Source: Cloeon dipterum (lineage: Eukaryota; Arthropoda; Insecta; Ephemeroptera; Baetidae). From it: a DNA stretch of 64,000 nucleotides. Numbering within the stretch: the stretch's first letter is position 1; the number at the start of each line of letters is the position of its first letter. The position numbers and the translations under genes are program-made. Positions 10,601-21,100 of this stretch are shown here, piece after piece. The DNA lies in the NCBI RefSeq assembly GCF_949628265.1, contig NC_088787.1, positions 29,564,501 through 29,628,500 of the forward strand. Reading direction: 5' to 3'. A model generated the notes under the pieces. It had not been told where the DNA came from and ran no database searches. It was given only the letters and a program-made list of their open reading frames with translations.

Positions 10601-13600
10601 TGTCGTGGATTGAAAAGCAGTCTACTACTGAATCGATCTGGTTTTAAAAGCTGCACTATGGTCTGGAGAAACTAGCAGCACAAACTCAAGTCAAAAAGAT
10701 GGGAAAGCGTTTGAATGTGTTATGACGACAGGGGACTCTCATGCGGGGTTCAGCACAAGAAGCTTTGCATCGCGCTCAATGGAATTCATCTTTGTGGGGA
10801 CGGCAAAAGAGCGGGAGGGTCTTTGCTTAATCTCTGCGTGTTTGTGTGAGGAAGAAGTCTTACCAGATTTGCCACGGTTTTTTGCAGTAATGTAGGCCAT
10901 GTAGGATGGGGAATTGTGATACGCTTTCAGGGACTTTTCATACTCGGACTGCAAGCAAGCAGAGAGAAATAAAAATAACAATCAGTTAAAGCGGATGGGT
11001 CGAAAGAGAGAGTGAGAGAGAGAAAGAGAGAGATAGAATAGAGAGATGCAGTGATGATTCATTCAATCCTCAGTCAGGCCTGCTACGACAAGCGGGTTAG
11101 AAGTAGTTTTTCTTTTCTGCCCATGTTTGTGTGTTTTTCTGTGGATGTGGAAGCTACAGGCTGGGGATGCGTCCTCTCGGGGCCCTACCTTTCGCCTTCG
11201 AGGACATCCACTGCACATACGCTGGGCTATTTTGATAAGTCTTCAACGCCTCTGAATATTCGGCCTGCAATCGAGCACGTCAAGAAAAACAAGACAACCA
11301 TAACACTTTAAAACCCAGACAGAGTGACATTAAAATTCAGAAAAAACGTGTTTCTTTTCGAAAACATCTCGTCTGATTGATTTGATTGATTTGGAAGACG
11401 CCAGAAATTACAACATGCGGTTCTGATTATTGGAAAAACACAGATTAATCCTCAAAGCTTCAAATGCTTTATAAAATGCTTCTGTGAAGCACAAAAATGT
11501 GTTTCCCCGCAAGAACAAATTTCCACCAGTACGTTCGCCAAAGAGTTGAGTGAAATTGAATAAGTGAGAAAATGAACACCACATTGAAATAAAAAACCCT
11601 CAAAAACTGAAACACTCTGGGTGCTGGTGAAACCAGGAAAGGTGAGCGAGGGTTGGCCAAAACACGCCAACCCGACCGGCCGAAGGTAAGATGGATTCGT
11701 GGGGGGCGAGGGGTGGAGGGGGTCGTTTTGGGGGAGAGTTGCCCACCTTTTCAGCCTCGTACTCCTCGACGTACTCGGTTTTGTCCTCCTCGGGCAGGTC
11801 CCTCCACATCTGGCCAATAATCTTGCCGATCTCCCAGAGTTTGAGCTCAGGGTTCTGCGCCTTGACCGTGTCCCACACTTTACGGCTGTACCGCATGTAT
11901 GGCATCAACGGCTTCTCGGGCGGCTTGGGGGGTTTGGGAGCGCGCGGGTCCACCTGTGGCCATTGGAGCAGATAGAGCAAATGTACCCCCGTGCATGCAC
12001 CACTCGGACAGCCCACATTCAACAAGGCTACAGAGTATGTATAATATATATAATATAAATGTCTAGAGTGGAAAATGATGCGGACAGAACGGAGAGCGGA
12101 AAGACAGAAATCAGGAAAATAACAAATCGAACAAAACAACCGGTCGACATCAGAGTCTAGAAAAAGGTTGTTTTGACACGCCTTCAATACTCACAGCCGA
12201 GGATTTGCCAACTTTCTGCGGAGTGAAGCCTGGGTGACTGTGAACGGTCTGCACGAAAGGGCTCTGGAAATATTCGAGGAGGTCCATGAAAAACAGTTTA
12301 ATTTATATCTAAGTAGCACATTAAAATAACACCTGAATTTTTGGAGTTTCTTTGTTACAAAATTTTATTTCAAAAAATATCATATTAAAAAGGAATATAA
12401 TTAAAAAATGAATCAGGTTTGTGCTTTGTGCGTTTAAAAAAATGAATTACCCCTGAACTCGTGGCCATGGTGGAAGTTGAAGCTCGCAGCCTCTCTGCAA
12501 GGAAGAAAAATACTCATGAGCAATTTAGTTCAGAGCTGCCGAGGCAGAAATATACCTCCTGGTGTGGTTGCACAATCCAATGAAAGCATCGGAAGAAACG
12601 TGTGTGGTTATTAATATGGCAAAAGCAATAAACAGGTGAAAAAATCTACATACGGGTGAAGATTATTCAAGTAAAAGCGCGCGTCGCATGCCCAAACTAA
12701 GTGAGTGGGGCTCGAAATTGTCTCACTTTGGCTGCGTAGTCCTTACCTTTGAGGATGTTGAAGCTGAGCGGCGCTCCAGCCGTTAGCAGAGCTGCAGTCA
12801 AACCAAACACAAGCCACAACATCAAAATTTGGAAAATAATAAATTAAATCATCAGACAAATTATGATATTAGCGATACACATTCGTCTTCTGAAGCTTAA
12901 CTAATTTAAACGATTTAAACGTTGAATATCAACAAAAAAGTCGGTTCATGCTGAGCTTTTTGAAAAAGCCAACATGCATTTCTTTATTTTAAATGGCAAC
13001 ATTATTTGAGTTATTTTCTTTTCTTTCGTATCATTATAAACGTTTAACACGAATTTCATGCTTATCAGAGCCTTTAATTAACATATTTTCAAAGCTATGA
13101 TAACATTAGTGTTAAGCATTCCGCAATAGAAAGAAACCAAATTAAGCATGAAATTATTGATTTTTTATTCATACAATACCTTCCAAGTTTAATAGCCACA
13201 CTCTTTATCAGATTCCAAAGGAGAAATTGTTGGGGAATTTTAATTTGTCTAATTTTCACAACTAATCACCTGCTCTTATTACCTTTCCTGTGATAACTTT
13301 TCATTGACCACTGGGTCAGATTAGAAACGAAATTTTAACACATAATGCATGACAAAATGACAAACTTCGGACGCCGATTTATTGTTCAGAATTTTCATGG
13401 TAAAAACAAGCTATCTACATAATTGATGTGTCCGGCTTTGTGATTTTCTCACACGTCATAATATTAAATAGCAATGGGTTTGTTACGAATAGGGGTCCTT
13501 GAATTAATAGCAAAGCAAACGGAAAAATTAGAGGGAGACAGTTTGCAATTAAAATTTAAAGTTCAATGGAAAAAGAACTCACGGTTCGCAGCCGGCAACA

Positions 13601-13643
13601 GGGGCGAGGCCGCGATTTGCTTGTAATTTGAGGGCAGCGACAT
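7697..13643 (-). CDS. SMARCE1: SWI/SNF (BAP) subunit SMARCE1/BAF57, dalao orthologue
   Basis: HMG-box subunit of the ATP-dependent Brahma/SWI-SNF remodelling complex in the nucleus, where it binds DNA and influences target choice. Exons in transcript order: 13643-13583 (ATG at 13643), 12791-12747, 12494-12451, 12263-12195, 11953-11747, then either 11264-11189 or 10948-10864, then 10497-10411, 10306-10032, 9978-9661, 9605-9462, 9284-8682, 8125-7960 and 7896-7697. Every junction keeps phase, giving 767 residues with the 10864 exon or 764 with the other. N-terminus: [12 protein letters not shown] box from about residue 83: [38 protein letters not shown] conserved segment, [20 protein letters not shown], leads into a coiled coil at about 200-291. 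The C-terminal half is a long acidic, then Pro/Gln-rich, then Gly/Arg-rich tail absent from the 411-residue human protein. The call is very secure; the first noncoding exon was not placed. Confidence 0.95.
8126..8681 (-). other. SMARCE1 intron
   Basis: Intron between the Pro/Gln-rich exon and the next exon of the SMARCE1 orthologue. The plus-strand open frame at 8466-8672 has no supporting features. I see nothing else. Confidence 0.6.
8682..9284 (-). other. SMARCE1 Pro/Gln-rich exon (201 codons)
   Basis: This single large exon encodes a nearly continuous proline/glutamine/glycine-rich tract, with runs of prolines, YPPPP and PQQ motifs and Tyr-rich stretches such as YQQYSQYPP. Such composition is typical of intrinsically disordered, prion-like regions of chromatin proteins. 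It is GC-rich compared with its surroundings. The antisense strand is also fully open, as a by-product of this composition. Confidence 0.85.
8761..8799 (-). repeat. 12-bp tandem repeat encoding His-Pro-Gln-Ala
   Basis: About three consecutive near-identical 12-bp units (plus strand GGGTGCGCCTGT) lie within the Pro/Gln-rich SMARCE1 exon. They encode (HPQA)n on the minus strand, a coding minisatellite that is probably length-variable. Confidence 0.8.
10864..10948 (-). other. SMARCE1 alternative exon B (HMG helix 3 end)
   Basis: 85-nt exon with CAG acceptor and GTAAG donor, phase 0 in and phase 1 out. It encodes [19 protein letters not shown] and ends in TAKNRGKSG. It aligns directly with the human SMARCE1 segment that follows EAEK, completing HMG helix 3. 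It is homologous to the exon at 11189-11264. Joined after that exon, its frame would hit a stop at the fourth codon. Confidence 0.85.
11002..11046 (-). repeat. CU-rich tract between the two alternative exons
   Basis: A (GA)n-like run on the plus strand, which is a UCUCU-rich polypyrimidine tract in the SMARCE1 transcript. It lies about 53-98 nt upstream of the acceptor of exon B. Such tracts are typical binding sites for PTB-family splicing repressors; a regulatory role here is inferred. It is otherwise a simple microsatellite. Confidence 0.6.
11189..11264 (-). other. SMARCE1 alternative exon A (HMG helix 3 end)
   Basis: 76-nt exon with CAG acceptor and GTAGG donor, phase 0 in and phase 1 out. 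It encodes [19 protein letters not shown] and ends in MSSKAK. It is homologous to the exon at 10864-10948: the E-Y, L-K-x-Y, NSP-x-Y and K positions are shared, about 10 of 25 residues. The open frame, consensus splice sites and protein homology together make it a real coding exon. Its Gln-Trp-Met segment replaces Ala-Tyr-Ile of exon B. Confidence 0.8.
12792..13582 (-). other. SMARCE1 first coding intron
   Basis: AT-rich intron after the first coding exon of the SMARCE1 orthologue. I see no further feature. Confidence 0.6.
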
Positions 13644-15744
13644 TGTACCTTTGTTTCTCCTGAAAGATGAACAGACACGATTAATATATTGTTTCTATGT
13701 ACAAAAATTAAATATGTAATTCCTTTACAAAAATTTGAAACTCTACAATATCAGTTAAGTTGACTTCGTAGAACAAAATTTAACATTTTGTATAATCATA
13801 GATTTCGAAGTCAATATTTGTTTTTGTAAAATAAAACTGAAACAATTATTAGCGAAAAAAAGGTGCGAAATTCGAATTTGAAATGAGATTAAAAGAAATG
13901 AGATATCCGTACCTCCTAAAGAAGGAAAAATTGTCAGGAAATCGGAAAACTCGATGAGGCCGAATTTAGTTTGCTGATGCTGTAAACAAATGAAAAGATG
14001 GACGCCAGGCCGGCAAATTTGCCGACAGAGGCGCCTCCACCGAACACGCATGTAACCACGCTGTGAGATAGAGTGGTTGGCGGCTACTGGCGCGGGGAAA
14101 TCTTGTCTTTTTGTAGCAGGGATAGGGACTAGGGACAGTAACGTCAGTCGCCACTCTTATAATAAAATAAGAATAGGATACTGGATTTCTCTACAAGAAA
14201 CCGACGTGATGGCTCATGGAAAAAATGCAATTTTCGCCAGGACTTTTAGTTTTCGCCATAATACTTGTTTATAATGTGATTCTCATAGAAACAGGCGAAA
14301 TGTGAAACCTGGCAAAAACTGTAACCGCAAAAAAATATAATAATCTGTATTAAAAATATTTTGCTATTTCTAATCGATACCTCTGCTTTGGCTCTGTTAA
14401 AAAGTTTATTATTTTGTTTTAAGACGTTGAAAAGGAAAAATTATTGCGCGGGTTTTAATAAAAACAAATTAGTACAAAATGGTGCTTCCTAGTATTTTTA
14501 TCATTCAACACTTCAACTTAATGATTGAATTGAAGAAGCAAAACTAGTGACTTGTGAGTCCAGTTAGTCAATGAGGTAATCAAAATATTGTTTAATTAAT
14601 GGTTTTATATATAATTGCTTACTTCAATGACATTGCGCCTAATATATGGCATCCAAGTGTAAAATAGCTGATGTTTACATTGGCTTACAACTCTATGCCT
14701 TGAACCAAGCTAGATAATATAATAATACAATAGAAGATTAAAATTAGTTAAATATATTATACGATTATGCTGTGCATATGACTTTCATAATTTACGTCAG
14801 TCACGCGCTTCTTTGTGCAATCACTCTTTTTGATCAAGCTTTTGCACGCAAATAGCGCATTAATGTGCGGCGGTTTACTTAAAGCAACGCTAGGCCGAAA
14901 CTGCACAGCATTTTCACCTAGTCACATAGCTGAGTCTTTTATGTTATCGGATGATTACATCACATTTCTCAACTTGCTGCGTGAAAAACCAACAAATAAA
15001 ATTCGTGTTTGCTGGTCATCATGGCAAACAAAAGATCCTTGATTTGCTATTCAGTCTTGTCATCTGTCAACAAATAATAGGGATAATCAACCGCAGAGGT
15101 TACAAAAACACACATTTTGTTCAAATATGACATTCATGAGAGAGTTTCCTATAACTTTCATTTAGATTATTTATATTAAATGAACAAAACTTTATCAAAA
15201 CGTCGAGAACTCCATCTAAAAAATAAACTGTGAGACAGAACCATGAGTGTATAATTTCGGGGTAGATTTTTTTAGGTGTAAATTAAAAAAATAACCCCCT
15301 TCAACCGACGAGGAGAGAAAATTGTTGATACAATTTCAGTTTGTGTATTGAACTACTCCTATTTCTATCATATTCATATTAAAACGGCAGTAAAGTTTCC
15401 GATTTTATTAGATGAGCAATCTGATTGGTTCACCTGCATATTAGTCATCATCGAATTTTCCATAATTTTGTGTGATTCACAACTGTCAAAAATAATTTAT
15501 CAGCCACGCCTATGTCCCGCACATTTTAGATCGAGTGCTGACGTTGCGACTGTGTGGGCGAGACTTCATTTGCCAATCTCATTCGGGATGTTTGCGTTGG
15601 TGTTTGCGGGTAAGATTAGATGGATTACTCACTTCTTGTTATCGCTTGCCTGGAATTGTATTTAAAGAGTTGCGTCGTTCTCTGAAAGATTAGATCGTTT
15701 TTAAACTACCTGTGGGTTGTTGTGGATTTGTGCAAGTTATAACA
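13644..15744. other. Divergent intergenic region, SMARCE1 and orphan gene
   Basis: The region separates the divergently transcribed SMARCE1 orthologue and the proline-rich orphan gene. A minus-strand acceptor (CTTTCAG on the transcript) lies about 22 nt upstream of the SMARCE1 ATG, so there is at least one 5' noncoding exon. The CG-richer patch at about 13990-14100 is a reasonable place for its promoter. The rest is AT-rich with no supported gene. Confidence 0.5.
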
Positions 15745-16321
15745 ATGGCTGCTCCTGCAAAAGAAGAAAGCATCATGGAGGTACTTAAAAGTTGATAACA
15801 TTTATTACAATTTCTTGCCCTGATTTAATTCAGTCCAAGAAAATTTACATAAACTAGAATAGAAATGTTCAAACAATACATATATATCACGGTGGGAAAT
15901 GTTAGTATAGCAAAAGTAAAATACGCCCAACAGAGAGTTACAAAAGTTGAAGTTAAATTAAATTCGAGAAAATAATGAATTCCAATTCCAGCCAGTGCGA
16001 GATTTCGCCGCGCCGCCTCGTTTCCTCGGCCCCCCTGTGAGGGCAGGAGAGCCCATTCCGAGTCCAGCACCGCCGCACGCTTACGAGCGCATGGTAGCGG
16101 CCCAAGCTCAGACCCAGGAGGGGCAACCAGACCCCAATGGCCCCGCCGTTTGCGGAATGGCCCTGCATGATCCGGCACACTTACCCCTTGGGGCTGGAGG
16201 TCCCGCTCCACCTGTGCTGGAAGAGGCAGTGTGCCCTCCCAGGTTGCCCTTGGGAGCTGGAGGACCAGCGCCACGCAAACAAGCACCCGTGATTCAGGAC
16301 GACGTAAAAGAGAAGGCGTGA
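15745..16321 (+). CDS. Proline-rich orphan protein, two exons
   Basis: I do not recognise this gene. Exon 1 (15745-15780) starts with ATG in the context AACAATGG and encodes MAAPAKEESIME before a GTACTT donor. Exon 2 (15992-16321) follows a CCAG acceptor in phase and ends with TGA at 16319. The product is 121 residues, rich in Pro, Ala and Gly, with no signal peptide or membrane segment. It contains a near-perfect internal repeat, LPLGAGGPAP, twice, and a charged C-terminus ending VKEKA. The exon is far more GC-rich than its surroundings, and a canonical polyadenylation signal follows 66 nt after the stop. These points support a real gene. The protein is probably disordered; function is unknown. 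The minus-strand frame over the same bases has no such support. Confidence 0.6.
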
Positions 16322-16386
16322 TGTTTGTAAATGAAGATCGTAAAAGTGTTCTGTTTGCTTTGAAAATCTCTCAGTCTAGTCTACAA

Positions 16387-16392
16387 AATAAA
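16387..16392 (+). terminator. Orphan gene polyadenylation signal (AATAAA)
   Basis: Canonical AATAAA, 66 nt after the stop codon of the proline-rich orphan gene and followed by a T-rich stretch. Confidence 0.6.
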
Positions 16393-17769
16393 TTTTTACG
16401 AATTTGACGGTTTTTAATCACGCTTATTTTATTGTTTGAACCATACCAACGGATTAGGTAAATTAAACGTTTTAATTTATCTATAATAACGCTGTCAGTG
16501 AGTTTCATCAAAAGTAATTATTTTTGTTAGCTAGGATTCCTATAGTATGGACAAAAATAATTAGGCCCATGAATACTTTTTATCATCTGAATTTAAAAAT
16601 GAAGCATAATGGACTTGTCAAAAATACCCACTTTGCAATTTGCGACGCAAGCATGAACCTTAGTTATAGCTCACGGAACCGTGAAAACAAACGTGAGCAA
16701 ATTTCGTAGGAAACATCAACAGCCGTTTACGCTAGCCTTGATTACAATAATCAGCGTAGGGAAGAGAAATTGAGAACTTAAGTGCTTGTAATTTTTGCGC
16801 ACAGAGAGCACAAGCGACGGAGAGAGAGATCCCGCTGTGCAAAATGTGATGGCTACGCGGGGTCAAGTGAAAATAGCTTATACGCCGAGATAAATTATCT
16901 ACAAACTTAAATAGGAATATATTATTAGAAGAGTGAGAGTTCTATAAAAAATTTATATATTCTTTTTAAATGTTAATTTAACAAACCTTATGACCATTAT
17001 GAAAATAATTTCTTTAACAATTTTTTTTAGCTCGTCTTAAACATTGGTATAAGCCTTTTGCATAGTTACAATATTGGTTAAAGTTTGAGATCACTCGCCT
17101 CTTCTTACAGCGTAGTAAATTTTCAAGGTGTCTTAAAACCTGTTTAACCTTCAGACGAGGGCTGCTTTCAAAAATTCAGGTTTGCCGATAAAAAGAGAAG
17201 TCTTCGTGCATTGGTATTTAACATCGCAACAATCGCATTATTAGTTCCATGTACTTATCGATTTACATGCTCGTAAATTGTAGAAAATGCCCGTTATTTT
17301 TATTGAGCTCACTTAGAACGTTAACGTGTGTTTTTCTTCCTTAAGTTTTATAATTATTATTGCAGACCTAATTATAAGAACTTCAGTCGCGTGAAAATTA
17401 ACTCGCAGCACGTATTTATATTTTGCTGAATTTGTTGTGTGGATATTCTCCTCCACAGAGATTTTCTTCATTTCAGCCGCGAAACAGGACAAGACTCAAG
17501 ACCTTTACCGCTTTTAGCTGCTTGGCTTTCATTTGTACAATCCCCAGCAATTAAAATTATCCATCAAAACAATTAAAAATCCGTAATAATTTATGTCAAT
17601 ATTATCATCTAAAAAGATGCATTAAAAGACGGCGCAATGACCCAAAGAGCTTGTATTTAGAATTCAGTTTAATGAAGATTAATTTACCCATTTCTTTTGT
17701 CTAAGCTGCAGTGAAGCTAGATAATTTCTCTTTACTCGACTTAATTTTTCTTGCGAGTAGTGGGGCCGC

Positions 17770-18100
17770 TTGGTTGTATACTGAAAATGCCAGCCGTGCA
17801 ACGCGCCTCACAGGAGCTGTGTATTCAATTTCTTTCCCCGCCGCCTCATTGTGAGCGAGACGAGTAAATATCCAGCCTTCAGTACGAAAATTCCGCCGCG
17901 TGTATCATTTCGCGAGAGCTACGTGGAAACGCGCGTCTGCAATACGCACACTCGTATTCTCTAAAAGTGCCGGCCGCCGATATCCCTGGTCCAGTTGAAG
18001 TTCGCACGTGATTTCTGCCGGTTCAGCCTTTTGAAATCAAAGGAACACGAGACGAAATTATGTTTTGGATAAGGAGTTTGCCGTGGACTAAAGTGAGAAG
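17770..18100 (+). promoter_or_regulatory. Candidate promoter and first noncoding exon
   Basis: A CG-richer island in AT-rich surroundings. It contains an initiator-like TTCAGTAC near 17880 and ends at a possible splice donor (AGAAG followed by GTGCGTG) at 18100. An ATG at 18060 opens a short frame. If spliced to 25816 that frame stops at once, so this would be 5' UTR, plausibly of the phospholipase B gene 8.5 kb downstream. No transcript evidence was available. Confidence 0.3.
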
Positions 18101-21100
18101 GTGCGTGATGGGGTTGATTTAATCAGCAACCAAAATTTTTTATTCCTCTTATTTAGTCACTGTTTATATGTAAGGCCTGTGTTTTATTAGGAATTGCACG
18201 TGGATCGGTCAAACCAGTTAACTTCCTGAGAGATAAAAATCAAAATAGTGTTTAAAAAAATGATATAATAAGAAATGTGAAATTGCACAAACAGGGTACA
18301 TTGTCCAAAGGCAATAAAAATTAAAAATCATTCTTTTTGTGATTTTGAACAGAATTTTCTCTTTCAACTGTTTTTCTCGAGTACAAAACCTTTCTCCATT
18401 ATTCAAAATTGTGAACAATAAAATCTATTTGGGTTAAAAATTTCCATTTCTATATTTTTAATTTTTACCCTTTACGAAATTGCGCAAGTAATCTTTGCAT
18501 CTGGAATCATAAATCATGGCGTGTGTAAAATTTGAAATTTAGCATTGTGTGACCTTTTATGAGAGCAAGGTGAAAAGCCGCCACGTGCAAACTCAAACGA
18601 TTGGTATCATTGGTATTTTGAAATATATTTTTTTCATTACACGTCGCTTACCGTTGAGAATATTCTATGCACGAACCTAATTTTTATATAACATTTTAAA
18701 TTTTATTAATTTAACATAAAATTAAATTTCTTTAATGTTTCGCAACACCATTCAGTACAAATTACCATCTTGAAGTCACCCATTCCGCTTCCTTTGTTGA
18801 GAAAAGTTTGAATTATTTGTGCAATTGAAGCAAAATAAACCGTCAGGCTAGGTCCAGACGTAAACTATGATGCTGCGTTGAATGAAGATCACGCAGTTAT
18901 TTAACGAGTGATTTAAGAGCTAACTGTCACATGAAACGTGCAATTTGGAACAAAGAAACTTTATTGTCAGCTATAGGCTGTCGGCCTATTCAATTTTACG
19001 ATAATAGATGCGGACAGAGCACCGCCCACTTTTTGGCCCAAATTTCGCTGGAAAATTAAAATTCAAGACCACGCTTGCTAGTGGAAACGAAAATAATGGT
19101 TTCGGCGGCCACACAAAGCGCCGGTGAATTAAAGCAGGGTTTTGCGTTGCACGCGTCGTGAGCAAATGTGGGCTTTGTGCACATGTACATTCATGGGTTT
19201 TTTTAATCTCGCGTGCGCACTATGCGTGGGTGCCACCCAAAATTTTCATATATCCTATTAGCCAGCCGGCGGTCCTTTTTAATGCGCCACGTGAAAATAA
19301 TAATGAACAAACACAAATAAATTATGCCGGACTGAATATCCACTTTTACTTTTGGTTCGGCCGCGTGGGATACGCGCTCACATCCTGCTAACCGTTATTG
19401 CTTTTTGAGGTTTGAACCGCGTGTGTGATGCTTTTTTACTCGCTGCCCTTCTTTTTATCGTGTGTCTTTCTACTCCAAGCATGAAGTGATTAATTAAAAG
19501 GAGTGCGCTTTTTCTATTGCGTGCACTTTGCATCGGATTCGCACGAGCATCAGACCTTGAGCTTTTTAGATCTAATGTTCATTTAATTATTCTTATCTTT
19601 GTGTAATTGGACGGAATGAATTAAAGAAAGCAAATCAGACAACATTGTTTTTGGAAAGAATATGTTTGTCTGACGAAGAATGGAAATGACGACTTCACGT
19701 AAAATGAAGTTCAAAGAAGGAATTCTATAAAAAGAACAAATCCCTCGGTGGAAAAATCTCAAAATTAGGTTAAAGGATTTTACCATTATCCTCTAATTTT
19801 AGATTTACCAGCGATGACTGAAATTTCTTTAATTTTGTGATTGGAATGCGAACTGTCGCATAAATAAATTCTAAATAAAAAAGAATATATACTCATCCTC
19901 CATCTCGTGTAAAATCGTTTTTTGTTTGGGAAATTTTTAAAGCGTTTTCGACTTTCAAAACTAAGCATTAAAGCTTTTACGCATAACTTTCGTCTAAGCC
20001 AATTTGAGAGAGATTCACAAAGCTCCATGTGGCCTGAGGTTTAAGGAGTGTCTAAAAAAACGATAATGCGTGTATCCATAACTCACTCTCGAGTGACAAA
20101 TTAATGTTGGTATTAGTTATGGCAAAATCCAATTGGTGTCCAGATTTGTCACGAGTTGAGATTTCAAGCAATTATCAGTTAGGCAACTGACACATTATTG
20201 GATGAGACTCATTCCATGTGCCATTTTTGATCAGCCAGACGAGTTTTATCTAAATTTTATGCACTCACACAAATAGCCAGGTTGCGGAACAGCACGTGCG
20301 ACTCAACTTGGAAGGTAGTTTTACCTTACGTCATGTTAGGATGTGACCAAAAGTGTCGGTTTGTGTGTGCGGCAACGGTGCTATGCGTCCGAATAATTGT
20401 CACACAGGTGGCGCAAAACCCGCTTGGTAAATAATTGCAATCAAGATTTGAATATTTGTGCGGAAGAAAAAGCGATGCCGCAAAAAGGACACGGAGGGAA
20501 AAGTTGTTTTCCTTGTTCGGCGCGCTTTTGACGCCGAAAGTATTGAGTGGAATTTTTTTAACTCTTTTCTCGGCGTGTTCCGCACCTTGTTGTTCTTATG
20601 CAGCGAGAGAGAAAATCGTTGATTAATTGGTTTGCGAGGTATGTTCGACGAGCTCGAGCTCGAGGAGAAATAGGACGCGCGCGCGGTGGCAGACGCTCCG
20701 GTATGTGGACTAATGACTCGCCCCTGGCTTTTTCTCTTGCATTCCGGAATTCGCGTGTGCGTATAGCCACACCAACCCACCGAACGGCAAATTCTTTGAA
20801 CACGTAGTTTCTAATTGTTTCTTAACAAGCGTGACCAAATTTCACAAAATTTGCCAAACTATATAGTAATATTGATGTTCGAAATATTGGTTGAAAATTT
20901 CCGCTCCTGGACAGGTGCAGTGAGCAAAATTTGTAATACGGACATTATTTTTCTCTCAATTTAAGTAGCTGAATTTTGAAGAAAAAATTGACGTACTCTC
21001 GTTGTTTTTTTTTTTTTCAAAATGTTGAATTTTATTTCATCTCGAACAGGTTTTGGTCTCTCCTGTAGCCCTAATCGTGAGACAAAAATTACAGAATTTA

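Noticed and set aside
10864..11264. Both SMARCE1 tandem exons spliced into one mRNA
   Set aside because: Joining A to B brings a stop codon at the fourth codon of B, so a transcript with both would be truncated directly after the HMG box.
15825..16286. Minus-strand frame opposite the orphan gene
   Set aside because: Lacks splice, polyadenylation and codon support, whereas the plus strand has all three.
20400..20807. Overlapping frames on both strands in a CG-richer patch
   Set aside because: Frames on both strands are open to similar lengths and look like composition effects. The patch may be regulatory but nothing specific supports that.
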